Notes under the pieces: model-generated
What the model saw: only the letters and a program-made list of their open reading frames with translations
Database searches by the model: none
Told to the model about the DNA's origin: nothing
Position numbers and translations under genes: made by a program
Part shown: positions 1 to 9,283 of the stretch, piece after piece
How the letters are laid out: each line of letters opens with the position of its first letter
Position numbering within the stretch: position 1 is the stretch's first letter
NCBI RefSeq assembly: GCF_010993705.1
Contig: NZ_WOFO01000001.1
Location: 1,082,132 to 1,146,131 of the forward strand
DNA length: 64,000 nt
Origin: Cyclobacterium sp. SYSU L10401
Lineage (GTDB): Bacteria; Bacteroidota; Bacteroidia; Cytophagales; Cyclobacteriaceae
Reading direction: 5' to 3'

Positions 1-1803
1 ATGGTACAGACTCTCCAGTCCAGGATTATCATGGCTCAAGCCGCCAGAACCACTTTTTTAAAAAATAATAAAGTCCTGGAACCAGTGACCGAAACCTATC
101 AGAGCAAAGGGTATATTGGTCAAGTATTGCGTACAGAGGTCAAGAAAGGCGAAACATATACCCTCGAAAAAATTGTAGGAATTTTTACTTCCAGGGATCG
201 GGCGATCAGTGAACCTGCTGTGGAGGCGAAGAAGTCCATTGTACGTGCCGGGTGCTTTGAGGAAATCTTCCAGAGGCACACCGATGCTTTTAAAAATTTA
301 TGGAACAGGGCAGATATTGGTATGGTCAATGGGGATCGAAACCAACAGTTGCTTAGGCTCCATATTTTTCATGTGTTTCAATCTGTTTCTACCAATGTTA
401 TAGGAATGGATGTTGGGGTTACTTCCAGAGGACTTCATGGAGAAGCCTACAGGGGACATATATTCTGGGATGAGATTTATATTTTCCCATTTCTTAACCT
501 GCGTTTTCCAGAATTGACGCGAAGTTTACTAATGTACCGTTATTATAGGATAGAGGAAGCCAGGTTTGCGGCAAAGGAGGATGGCAAAAAAGGAGCCATG
601 TATCCTTGGCAAAGCGGAAGCAATGGCCGGGAGGAAACCCAGGTAGTACACCTGAACCCCAAGTCCGGAAATTGGATTCCTGATAATACCCATTTACAGC
701 GGCACATCAACGCTGCCATAGCCTATAATATTTGGAGCTACTTTTTAACTACAGATGACCAGCAATTTCTTTCCATTTTTGGAGCGGAGATGTTCCTGAG
801 CATTGCAGTTTTCTGGGAAAGCATGACTACCTATAATAAAGAAAAAGGCCGGTATGAAATTCTCGGCGTAGTAGGTCCGGATGAATACCACACTTCCTAT
901 CCGGATACCGATCAATCGGGATTAAACAATAATGCTTACACCAACGTAATGGCCGCCTGGGTGATGCAAAAGGCACTGGAAATTCTTAGCCTCATTGAAA
1001 AAAGTAGGAAAAGAGAGTTACTTAGGGAGCTTGATATCAAAAATGAAGATTTGGCAGTATGGGAGGATATCAGTAAAAAAATGTATGTACCATTTATTGA
1101 TAAATATATTATTTCACAATTTGAAGGATATGAAAAACTAGAGGAATTTTCCTGGGAAGAATATCAAAACAAATACGATGATATCCAAAGGCTCGATAGG
1201 GTATTGGAAAGTGAAGGAGACAGTCCAAACCGATACAAGGCCAGTAAGCAAGCGGATGTACTGATGCTTTTTTATCTATTTTCCAAAAGCCAGATATCAA
1301 CGATTTTTGAAAATCTGGGGTATGATTTTTCTGAGGAAATGATCCTGAAAAACATCCGGTACTACAGCAAAAGGACTTCTCACGGGTCAACTTTAAGCCG
1401 ATTGGTGTTTTCCTGGATTTTAATCAAATATGATCAGCAAAGATCCTGGGAGAATTTTGAGGCCGTTTTAAAAAGTGACTTTGAAGACATACAGGGAGGA
1501 ACGACAGCCGAAGGTATACACCTGGGTGCCATGGCAGGATCATTGGATCTTGTGCAACGAGGATTTCTTGGGCTGGAGGTAGGGGAGGAGGCCTTGTGGA
1601 TAAAGCCTCCTATACTGGAACCCCTGAAAAAAATATCCATAAAGGTGCAATACCGCAGGCACTGGATTGCGATCTCTCTACATGAAAAAAAGTTGACCAT
1701 TTCATTTGAAGAGGGATGGAGAAATAAAGTTAAAATTGGCGTAGTGGACAAGGTCCATGAGTTTAAATTGGGCGAAGTAAGGGAATTTGACCTGGAGAAG
1801 TAA
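1..1803 (+). CDS. GH65 family glycoside phosphorylase/hydrolase (5' end outside window)
   Basis: Cytoplasmic (alpha/alpha)6-barrel enzyme of glycoside hydrolase family 65, which includes maltose, trehalose and kojibiose phosphorylases. The 600 visible residues contain the family core: HGEAYRGHIFWDE near residues 150-162, the catalytic acid in GPDEYH (Glu295), and HGSTLSRLVFSW near 460, which in the family contributes to the phosphate/substrate pocket. Family members are usually about 750-800 residues with an N-terminal beta-sandwich domain. That domain is only partly present here, so the reading frame almost certainly begins upstream and the ATG at base 1 is internal. The C-terminal beta domain is complete. 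It ends 33 bases before a P-type ATPase on the same strand. Substrate cannot be told from sequence alone; a beta-phosphoglucomutase partner, if present, would lie upstream. Confidence 0.9.
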   Translation: MVQTLQSRIIMAQAARTTFLKNNKVLEPVTETYQSKGYIGQVLRTEVKKGETYTLEKIVGIFTSRDRAISEPAVEAKKSIVRAGCFEEIFQRHTDAFKNLWNRADIGMVNGDRNQQLLRLHIFHVFQSVSTNVIGMDVGVTSRGLHGEAYRGHIFWDEIYIFPFLNLRFPELTRSLLMYRYYRIEEARFAAKEDGKKGAMYPWQSGSNGREETQVVHLNPKSGNWIPDNTHLQRHINAAIAYNIWSYFLTTDDQQFLSIFGAEMFLSIAVFWESMTTYNKEKGRYEILGVVGPDEYHTSYPDTDQSGLNNNAYTNVMAAWVMQKALEILSLIEKSRKRELLRELDIKNEDLAVWEDISKKMYVPFIDKYIISQFEGYEKLEEFSWEEYQNKYDDIQRLDRVLESEGDSPNRYKASKQADVLMLFYLFSKSQISTIFENLGYDFSEEMILKNIRYYSKRTSHGSTLSRLVFSWILIKYDQQRSWENFEAVLKSDFEDIQGGTTAEGIHLGAMAGSLDLVQRGFLGLEVGEEALWIKPPILEPLKKISIKVQYRRHWIAISLHEKKLTISFEEGWRNKVKIGVVDKVHEFKLGEVREFDLEK

Positions 1804-1836
1804 TAGATATTTACTTTTTTTTCAACAAACAAGTCG

Positions 1837-4611
1837 ATGAATAATTCAAAAGAATCAAAATTGAAGGTGGAAGACGCTTACCAGAAGACCACGGAAGAAA
1901 TTCTGGAGTTGATGGCTGTAGATCAGCAGCACGGTCTTACTGACGAAGAGGTTGGAAAACGAAGGAAAGCTCATGGACCAAATATACTGGAAGAACAGGA
2001 AAAGGAAAGCATATGGAAACTTATCTTGTCACAAATAAATAATCCGGTAATATACCTTTTGTTTGCTGCGGCTGCTCTGGCTTTTGTATTCGGCGATATT
2101 CCGGAAGGTATCGCGATTTTGGTTGTGCTTTTGATCAATACTGTTATTGGGTTCTGGATGGAATACAAGGCTCAAAAGTCTATGGATGCATTAAAGAGAA
2201 TGGACAGGATCCAGGCCAGGGTAATGCGCAGTGGAAAAAAAACGACGATTGATGCAGAAGAGATAGTCCCCGGCGATATTTTACTGATAGAATCAGGTGA
2301 CCTGATTCCAGCTGACGCTAGGATTTTGGAAGCCAATGAACTGGCAGTGGATGAGTCGCCGCTAACAGGAGAATCAGTACCTGTCAACAAATCAGCTGAA
2401 ACCCTGGAAGGAGAGAAACAGGTTGCCGACCGTACGGACATGCTTTATAAAGGTACTGCGGTGACAGGTGGTGCGGGAAAAGTGGTGGTATGCAGCATAG
2501 GGATGGAAACAGAGCTTGGAAGTATTTCATCCATGGTGGGAGAACAGGAAAAGGAAGAAACGCCATTAAATCAGAAGTTAAATAAACTTACCAAAACGCT
2601 TATTTACGTTACCCTCGGTTTAGCGTTTGGTTTTTTAGTCGTAGGCTGGATGACAGGTAAAGAAATCTATCAGCTGATCCAAACTTCCATCGCCTGGACC
2701 ATAGCCGCCATACCTGAAGGGCTTCCTATAGTGGCGAGCATTGCCCTGGCAAGGGGCATGCTTCGATTGGCCAAAAAGAATGTTATTGTCAAAAAGTTGG
2801 AAGCGGTTGAAACCCTGGGAGAGACCACCATGATTTTTACCGACAAAACAGGAACCCTCACAAAAAATCAATTGACTGTCAATACCCTGTTTTTTCCGGA
2901 CGAAAATCGTATGGAAACAGACTGGACAGAAAATGACAGAGTCAAATTCAGGGAATCGGGTGATCCTGCAAAAAATAAAAATTTAGACCATTTGTTTAAA
3001 ATTTCAGTGCTGGCCAACGATGCCAGCCTAAAGAAAGAATCAACGGGAGAAGCTGATGATTCAACTGAAAAAAACAGCCAGCAAAAGAAGAAACCAAAAG
3101 AGCGGCTAAGCGGGGAAGGAGATGGTGATCCCCTTGATGTGGCATTACTCCATTTCTCAAGAAGTTTTGATTCTTCTGCCTATAAAGGTTTCAGGAAATT
3201 AAAAAGAAAATTGCATGACCCTTTTGATTCGGAAGCCATGGTGATGGGTGCTGTATATGAGGATGACAATGGACTATATGCTGCTGGAAAAGGAGCCACA
3301 CATGCTATCTTGGAGCGCTCCCGAAAAATATTTATAAATGGTGATTCTAAGGATTTTTCTGAGGAAGATAAAAATTATTGGCATAAAAAAAACAATGACT
3401 TAGCGGATGAAGGGTTGCGGGTTTTGGCTTTTGCCTACAAAACCATGGACAAGCTACCTGAAGGAAAAGCTGCGGAGGATTTTTTAAGGGATTTGATTTT
3501 TATTGGCTTGATTGGATTCATTGATCCACCCAGAAAAGAAGTGGCCGACGCCATTAAAATTTGCAAGGAAGCAGGTATAAGAGTGGTTATGGTGACGGGT
3601 GACCATCCCGGTACGGCGAAAAATGTAGGTCAAAAAGTAAAATTATTTGATAAAGAAGAGGAAAATGTGCAGATGGCTCTTTCAGGTAATGAACTCAATG
3701 AAAAACTGGAGACCAATGAGCATGATGATATCCTTGGCACCCAGATTTTCTCAAGAGTGGATCCTTCTCAAAAGCTGGAACTGATTAAATATTTTCAGGA
3801 CAAAGGAGAGATTGTTGCGATGACTGGAGATGGTATCAATGATGCTCCGGCGCTGAAAAGGGCCAATATTGGTATTGCTATGGGAAAAAGGGGAACCCAG
3901 GTGGCTCAGGAGGTTTCAGATATGGTATTGAAAGATGATTCATTCGGCTCCATAGTCAAAGCCATCGAACAAGGGCGAATCATTTTTGGAAACATAAGAA
4001 AATTCATCATGTATCAACTGTCTTATCACCTGAGTGAAATAGTGATCATAGCACTGATTAGTTTTAGTTTGTTTACCCTACCCTTATTGCCGTTACAACT
4101 GCTTTTTTTAAACCTTCTGTCTGATGTTTTTCCTGCTTTGGCATTGGGAGTGGGAGAAGGGAATCCGGGCACGATGAAAAAACTACCCAAGGATCCCGAT
4201 GAGCCGATTTTAACCCGGAAAAATTGGTTACAAATCAGTATCTATGGTTTGATTTTGTCCATTTGTATATCTGGTGCTTATTTCTATGCCCATTTCGTTT
4301 GGGATCAGTCCGAGGAAATATCCAATAATGTGGCTTTTTTTAGCCTTGCCTTTGCCCAACTATTACATGTTTTTAACATGAGAGAAGGAGATGAACCTTT
4401 GATAAATAATCAGGTTAGCCGAAACAAATTCATCTGGATGGCCTTGGCGATTTGCACCGCTGCCATCGCACTTGCCTATTTCATTCCCCAGATTTCGGAT
4501 ATACTTTCTTTCCAGGAACTGGAAGCTAGGGTTTGGGCACTCATTGGCATTACCAGCATATTGCCATTATTGATTATTCAACTAATAAAATTCTTTAACA
4601 AAAACTTGTAA
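1837..4611 (+). CDS. P2-type cation-transporting ATPase (Ca2+-ATPase-like)
   Basis: Inner-membrane P-type ATPase of 924 residues. Domains in order: N-terminal cation-ATPase domain (about 10-80), TM pair, actuator domain with LTGES near 180, TM pair with PEGLP in M4, phosphorylation site DKTGTLT (Asp336), nucleotide domain with GDPLDVALL, hinge TGDGINDAPALK near 665, and six C-terminal TM segments with NLLSDVFPAL in M6. PEGLP in M4 and Asn/Asp in M6 fit the P2A/P2B calcium-type group rather than heavy-metal pumps; no N-terminal metal-binding HMA domain is present. A charged, low-complexity insert (Lys/Glu/Asp/Ser rich, about residues 400-428) sits just before the GDP motif. The ion could be Ca2+, Na+ or Mg2+; calcium is an inference. 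The ATG follows the GH65 stop by 33 bases. Confidence 0.88.
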   Translation: MNNSKESKLKVEDAYQKTTEEILELMAVDQQHGLTDEEVGKRRKAHGPNILEEQEKESIWKLILSQINNPVIYLLFAAAALAFVFGDIPEGIAILVVLLINTVIGFWMEYKAQKSMDALKRMDRIQARVMRSGKKTTIDAEEIVPGDILLIESGDLIPADARILEANELAVDESPLTGESVPVNKSAETLEGEKQVADRTDMLYKGTAVTGGAGKVVVCSIGMETELGSISSMVGEQEKEETPLNQKLNKLTKTLIYVTLGLAFGFLVVGWMTGKEIYQLIQTSIAWTIAAIPEGLPIVASIALARGMLRLAKKNVIVKKLEAVETLGETTMIFTDKTGTLTKNQLTVNTLFFPDENRMETDWTENDRVKFRESGDPAKNKNLDHLFKISVLANDASLKKESTGEADDSTEKNSQQKKKPKERLSGEGDGDPLDVALLHFSRSFDSSAYKGFRKLKRKLHDPFDSEAMVMGAVYEDDNGLYAAGKGATHAILERSRKIFINGDSKDFSEEDKNYWHKKNNDLADEGLRVLAFAYKTMDKLPEGKAAEDFLRDLIFIGLIGFIDPPRKEVADAIKICKEAGIRVVMVTGDHPGTAKNVGQKVKLFDKEEENVQMALSGNELNEKLETNEHDDILGTQIFSRVDPSQKLELIKYFQDKGEIVAMTGDGINDAPALKRANIGIAMGKRGTQVAQEVSDMVLKDDSFGSIVKAIEQGRIIFGNIRKFIMYQLSYHLSEIVIIALISFSLFTLPLLPLQLLFLNLLSDVFPALALGVGEGNPGTMKKLPKDPDEPILTRKNWLQISIYGLILSICISGAYFYAHFVWDQSEEISNNVAFFSLAFAQLLHVFNMREGDEPLINNQVSRNKFIWMALAICTAAIALAYFIPQISDILSFQELEARVWALIGITSILPLLIIQLIKFFNKNL

Positions 4612-5260
4612 AATACCCAATCAAAAAGCATCACCGTAGCATGATAATTTGCATGTGGTAAATTATGGATATCGAATAATTGGCTTGTCTTAAAATGAAA
4701 GCAACGGGTAAAAAGAATTAATCCAGCATGAAATGTTTGAATTTATCTAAACAGAAATGATCGGTAAGAAAAATTTCACTTCGCAGGGCTATCCTGCCAG
4801 GTCTTTAGTTGCTATGCCAAAAGACCATGAATTCAATGTCGTTGATTGCCTGTAATGTTCTATTAGCATAGTTTTTGTTAAGATTTAGAAAATTTAGTTT
4901 AAATTGATTTGATGTTTTTAACAGACTTTGATGCCTGAATCAGAGCATTGTGTACCGCATCATCAAAACTTTTATCAGATCTGGCGATTATTTCTAACAC
5001 TATAACAATTGCCATACCTTTTAGAATTTGTGGGTTGAATACTGAAAACCAATCTGGATTCCTGTCTTATATAAAACTCCTCAGACACCATGTCTTATTG
5101 ATTTTATTATCAATCAATCAAATAAAATTTTAGAGTTATAATTAGTTAACCTCGCTTTTTTCCCACCAGGTGGCATTATGGTATTGGTAACACCCCATTA
5201 AAAATACCTTTTGGAAAGAATAAATGGTTAAGTTCACCTGGCAATTACAGCAATTTGTTA
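4612..5260. other. Intergenic region carrying a dodecin relic
   Basis: This 649-base stretch lies between the P-type ATPase and the M48 protease. Apart from the truncated dodecin copy at 4899-5015 and its upstream flank I see no coding signal, RNA gene or repeat. Confidence 0.6.
4899..5015 (-). pseudogene. Truncated dodecin gene copy
   Basis: Reading from ATG at 5015 the frame gives about 38 residues ending in a TAA at 4899-4901. They align with the N-terminal half of the intact dodecin at 25347-25550: both contain SDKSFDDAV and ASKSVKNIKS in the same spacing. The intact gene continues through VYVKHF to 67 residues, whereas this copy stops at the matching point and the DNA beyond it no longer matches. 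DNA similarity also extends upstream of the start codon (5016 to about 5070 resembles 25551-25605), so this is a duplicated segment rather than chance similarity. Without its C-terminal beta strands it could not form the dodecin 12-mer. Confidence 0.75.
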
Positions 5261-6706
5261 TCATTCCACCACCTTGATCAATGTACCCGCTGGCAGCTGT
5301 TCGTCAAGCAGCATGCCATTTAAAATGGCCATCTCCTCCAGACGGTTTTCTGGTATTTTGTGGTTTTTGAGGGCCGTTTCCAGGGTCATGGCCTGATTGA
5401 TACTTTGGATAGCTAATCTTTCGGGTTGACGGTTCAGTTTATCTGCCGCTTTCAGTTCGCTGAAGTTCTTCATGGTACCCAGAAAATCTTGCTCATACCG
5501 GCTAAAATTACTTCCCTCCGCCAATCCCATCAGGCGGTAAGTATTGTCAGCATGCCTGATAAAGTAAACCAATAGCTTGATGCTACTGCCCGATTCCTGT
5601 TTTTGTTCCGCCAGAAGTTGAAGGGAATTCAGGTTGTTGACCTTTTCTTCGCTTACGGAAAGTACTTCGAGTTGATATTGTTGCACCATTTGGTCGGCCA
5701 ATTCCCGGAGGTTATCTCCAGAACTCAGGGTAAGCGACATGACCGCCTCTCCGCTTTTTGGGGCCATTTGCACTTGCTGGGGACTGTTTTGCAGGCTCCA
5801 TTCTTTTGGAACGGGGAAATTAAATTTTAATTCAGGATGATAGAAAACCTGATTTTCTACAAAACCTTGTCTTGGATCTTCCCCATATACCAGGCCTTCT
5901 ATTCTTTTCAGGTAGCTTTCCCTGTTGACTTTTGTTTCACTCAGGTCAAGTTTTTCTTTCCAGTTTTGCGCCAGTTGGGCTACGGTTACGTTTCTTTCTG
6001 CAGGAGAGGGGTGAGTGGAAAGGAATTCGGGTACGGGACTGCCCCCTTCTTTTGTCTGTTGGCGTTCCAGGGTTTCAAAAAAACCGGCCATTTCCACCGC
6101 ATCATACCCTATTTTGGAAGAGTATTCTACACCAAGTTCATCCGACTGCCGCTCTGCATCCCTGCCAAAACTCAGCAGTGCCAATTGCATTCCCTGAGAA
6201 AGGGGTTCTACAAATTCAGAAAGTTGGGGAACCAACACGATTCCGGCAATCATTCCCAGCTGGCCCAGCATGGCGTTGCGCTGTTGTATTACAGAATGCC
6301 TGGCCGTGACATGGCCGATTTCATGGCCAAGTACGCCTGCAAACTCTGCTTCATTGTTGAAATGAGCCATGATACCCCTGGTAAAATACACAAAACCACC
6401 CGGTACGGCAAAGGCATTGATTACAGGGGAGTCAACGATTTTGAACTCATAATCCAGTTTTGGCCGGTGGGAGACGGCAGCCATTTCATTCCCTTTTTCT
6501 GTAATAAATGCCTGTAAGTCGGGATCATCATATCTACCAAAAAAAGCCATGATTTCAGGGTCAGAAGACTTTCCCATCTCCACTTCCTGTTTTTCCGACA
6601 TGAGTACCAATTGCTTTTTACCCGTTACCGGATTTCGGGCGCAGCTGATCTGTATGAACAACAACCCAAATAAAATAAAACGTTGGAAAATGAATAGGAT
6701 GGACAT
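5261..6706 (-). CDS. M48 family metalloprotease lipoprotein with C-terminal LysM-like domain
   Basis: Predicted periplasmic, lipid-anchored zinc protease of 481 residues in the BepA/LoiP-like group of M48. The N-terminus is hydrophobic and ends in a lipobox (IQISC). The zinc and catalytic motif is HEIGH at 128-132, and a third ligand is expected in the DAERQSDELG segment near 180. The central region (about 280-420) is a less conserved domain, and the last 50 residues (AIQSINQAMTLETALKN onward, ending GTLIKVV) resemble a LysM peptidoglycan-binding fold. BepA-like enzymes act in outer-membrane protein quality control; that role here is inferred from family. It is transcribed divergently from the M28 peptidase at 6902 across a 195-base gap. 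Confidence 0.85.
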   Translation of the reverse strand: MSILFIFQRFILFGLLFIQISCARNPVTGKKQLVLMSEKQEVEMGKSSDPEIMAFFGRYDDPDLQAFITEKGNEMAAVSHRPKLDYEFKIVDSPVINAFAVPGGFVYFTRGIMAHFNNEAEFAGVLGHEIGHVTARHSVIQQRNAMLGQLGMIAGIVLVPQLSEFVEPLSQGMQLALLSFGRDAERQSDELGVEYSSKIGYDAVEMAGFFETLERQQTKEGGSPVPEFLSTHPSPAERNVTVAQLAQNWKEKLDLSETKVNRESYLKRIEGLVYGEDPRQGFVENQVFYHPELKFNFPVPKEWSLQNSPQQVQMAPKSGEAVMSLTLSSGDNLRELADQMVQQYQLEVLSVSEEKVNNLNSLQLLAEQKQESGSSIKLLVYFIRHADNTYRLMGLAEGSNFSRYEQDFLGTMKNFSELKAADKLNRQPERLAIQSINQAMTLETALKNHKIPENRLEEMAILNGMLLDEQLPAGTLIKVVE

Positions 6707-6901
6707 AGCTTGAAGTGTGATGGTTGAGTTTAAATATACTTAACAAATGTTGTGCTATATTTTTTTCGTGGTAGATTTATGCTTACAAAACATATGGATA
6801 CATGAAATCTACACGATTGAAATCATCATTAAACACACAGGGTAATGATTATTTTAATCGTCAAAGATTCCATCTGACCGCTTAAAACAAATTATAAACA
6901 G

Positions 6902-8248
6902 ATGAAAACTGCTACCCTTCTTTTGATCTTGCTATCACCTCTTTCCAGTTTGGCCCAGGTTGCTGGAATACACCGGATGCCCGCTATTCAAACCAAGGTG
7001 GAAGAAGTTTCCAAAGACAGTCTCGAATCTTACCTGGAAGACCTGGTCAGCTTTGGTACCAGACACAGTTTAAGCCCAGACCAGGATAGCAGGGGGATAG
7101 AGGCCGCCAGACAATATGTTTTGAAGAAATTTCAATCCTATGAGCATGCCTCGAATGGACGTTTGACCGCAGCGATCGACTATTTCACCGTAGCAGCAAA
7201 CGGAAGAAGGGTATTGGAAGATACCCGCATGGGCAATGTGATGGCAACCCTAAAAGGTACTGATCCGGAGGACGACCGGATTTTTATCGTTAGTGGACAC
7301 ATTGACAGCCGGGTTTCAGATATCATGAATGCGGAAGATGATGCACCCGGTGCCAATGATGACGGTTCCGGTGTAGTGGCCTTGATTGAGATGGTGCGGA
7401 TCCTGAGTCGGAAAGACTTCCCTGCCACCATCATCTTTGTGGCGGTATCCGGAGAAGAGCAGGGCCTGATCGGTGCAGCCCATCTGGCCAGGAGAGCCAG
7501 GGAAGAAAACTGGAACCTGGTAGCCATGATCAACAATGACATGATCGGAAACAGTGCATCCAGCGGTACGGATATACGCGACAATACTAAACTGCGTGTC
7601 TTTAGTGAGGGAGTACCCCTTTTGGAAACTGAGCAGATGGCCTCCCTTCGCCGGTCAACCAATGCCGAAAATGACAGCAAGTCCCGGCAACTGGCCCGGT
7701 ACATCAAGGAAATAGGGGAACGTTACGTAGATCAGCTGGAAATCAAATTGCTGTACCGAAATGACCGCTTTTTAAGAGGGGGTGATCATACTCCCTTCTC
7801 CAGAGAGGGATTTACCGCCGTGCGCTTGTGTGAAATGAATGAAAACTACTACCAGCAGCACCAGGACCTGCGTACTGAAGAGGGTATACAATACGGGGAT
7901 CTTATTGAGCACATCGATTACGAATACTTGCGAAAAAATACCGCCGTTAACCTGGCTGTCCTGGCAAATCTGGCCACTGCTCCATCGGTTCCCGAATCTG
8001 TAGGACTGGATATCAGTGGACTAAGCAATTCCACCCTGTTGCGCTGGGAGGCTCCGGAATATGGTACAGCAAAGGGTTATTATGTGCTGATGCGGGAAAC
8101 CAGTTCGGCCATGTGGGAACGGAAATTTTATACCGAAGAGATGGAGCTGGAATTGCCCTATTCCAAAGACAATTACTTCTTCGCGGTACAAGCTGTAGGT
8201 GAGGGAGGAGCTGAAAGTTTGGCGGTCTTTCCCCGGCCGGTTCGGTAA
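6902..8248 (+). CDS. Secreted M28 family zinc aminopeptidase with C-terminal FnIII-like domain
   Basis: Exported peptidase of 448 residues with a Sec signal peptide ending near LSSLAQ. The M28 di-zinc site is visible in order: SGHID (ligand His), GANDDGSG (bridging Asp), SGEEQG (catalytic and ligand Glu), NNDMIGN (ligand Asp) and GGDHTPF (ligand His). About 85 C-terminal residues (VPESVGLDISG onward) look like a fibronectin type III or similar beta-sandwich with the pattern LRWEAPEYGTAKGYYVL. M28 members cleave N-terminal amino acids or dipeptides from peptides; the substrate is unknown. The neighbours are other envelope proteins but no operon is evident. Confidence 0.88.
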   Translation: MKTATLLLILLSPLSSLAQVAGIHRMPAIQTKVEEVSKDSLESYLEDLVSFGTRHSLSPDQDSRGIEAARQYVLKKFQSYEHASNGRLTAAIDYFTVAANGRRVLEDTRMGNVMATLKGTDPEDDRIFIVSGHIDSRVSDIMNAEDDAPGANDDGSGVVALIEMVRILSRKDFPATIIFVAVSGEEQGLIGAAHLARRAREENWNLVAMINNDMIGNSASSGTDIRDNTKLRVFSEGVPLLETEQMASLRRSTNAENDSKSRQLARYIKEIGERYVDQLEIKLLYRNDRFLRGGDHTPFSREGFTAVRLCEMNENYYQQHQDLRTEEGIQYGDLIEHIDYEYLRKNTAVNLAVLANLATAPSVPESVGLDISGLSNSTLLRWEAPEYGTAKGYYVLMRETSSAMWERKFYTEEMELELPYSKDNYFFAVQAVGEGGAESLAVFPRPVR

Positions 8249-8446
8249 AGGGCTGAACAGGGAGTTAGGCAACTGATCTACATTTATAGGAGTAATATTT
8301 ACTCAGATCGGTCCGATTTAATCGGCGATTTTTTAGTGGACGCTTTGGGGGAGGAAAAGGTTTAACATAATCAAGCTAATATCCTTTATTCTAATAATAT
8401 TTTTTATAAATTGGTGATGTTTCGAAATAATAAAAGCCAATCCACT

Positions 8447-8947
8447 ATGAAACCAAACATTCAAATTCTTCTTGTCTTAATTCTATTTGTAGGTTTTTCG
8501 TCATGTTCGTTAGATGATGATGACAGGGATATCAAAAGAGAAATTTGCAATAATAATATCGATGACGATGGTGATGGACTGATCGATTGCGCCGACAGCG
8601 ATTGCTCTGAAGATGATAATTGTGTACAGGCTGGTTCGGATTACAGGTTAAAAGACAATATTTCTTTGCTTCAATATGGGCTGTCAGAAGCCTTGCTATT
8701 GGACGCAAAGATCTACACCTATAAATCCGATGAGTCCTCAGAAAAACGTATGGGTTTTATGGCCCAGGATGTACAATCAATTATGCCGGAATTGGTTAAT
8801 ATTGATAAATCCAACCAACACCTAAAACTAAAATACATGGATTTAGTGGCAGTTTTGGTCAATGCAATTCAAGAGCAACAAAAGATGATTGAAGCTAACG
8901 AACAACAAATAGAAATGCTTATTTGCGAAATTGAAAAGTTAGAGTAA
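8447..8947 (+). CDS. Small lipoprotein with MopE-type motif and S74 (tail-spike chaperone) domain
   Basis: 166 residues from ATG 8447, chosen because MKPNIQILLVLILF begins a clean lipoprotein signal with lipobox GFSSC; possible starts 30-36 bases upstream would bury it. After the lipidated Cys comes an acidic patch, then the motif CNNNIDDDGDGLIDCADSDC, which is the MopE/calcium-binding-like repeat common in bacterial surface proteins. Residues from about 80 to the end match the peptidase S74 intramolecular-chaperone domain (SDYRLKDNI, GFMAQDVQ, LKYMDLVAVLVNAIQEQ) followed by a trimeric coiled coil. In phage tail spikes this domain drives trimerisation and then cuts itself off. Here there is almost nothing upstream of it to be chaperoned, which is unusual. 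Confidence 0.75.
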   Translation: MKPNIQILLVLILFVGFSSCSLDDDDRDIKREICNNNIDDDGDGLIDCADSDCSEDDNCVQAGSDYRLKDNISLLQYGLSEALLLDAKIYTYKSDESSEKRMGFMAQDVQSIMPELVNIDKSNQHLKLKYMDLVAVLVNAIQEQQKMIEANEQQIEMLICEIEKLE

Positions 8948-9283
8948 GTCAACTATTTTAGAAACGCTTCAGCTACCTTTCCAAGACTTCTCGACAGTAA
9001 TCTCCACTATTCCTTCCTACGGTATGCAAATGAACCTCGCAAACCGCTACAAGTTGGCCGGTTGCTGAATAGGTTCGGAAATAGGAACGGCCAGTGGATA
9101 GACTCTTTTGACTTTTGGGTAGGCGCAACTTCTTTATGATATAAGTTTGAAACAGGTCTTTCATACCAAAAAACATTTTTTCGGAAGGATGCCAGGATAG
9201 AATTTTCCATTCGTCTCCCTCTTCGATCGCCGTCAAATCCGAAATGGCCGTCTGCACTTCACTCTATGTCATCGAACCTGGTT
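8948..9283. other. Gene-poor interval with an unassigned minus-strand open frame
   Basis: A minus-strand frame from GTG at 9257 to a stop at 8973 would encode about 94 residues (includes EGDEWKILSWHPSEKMFFG). It has a protein-like first half but a low-complexity basic second half, no ATG start and no family I recognise. It may be the decayed end of a gene. I do not call it as a CDS. Confidence 0.3.

Noticed and set aside
5837-6517. 226-codon plus-strand frame
   Set aside because: It lies entirely opposite the M48 protease, has cysteine- and phenylalanine-rich composition and no family pattern; the protease motifs are on the other strand.
8973-9257. Minus-strand frame of about 94 codons as a gene
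   Set aside because: Only a GTG start, no recognised family, and a low-complexity second half; described as an interval instead.
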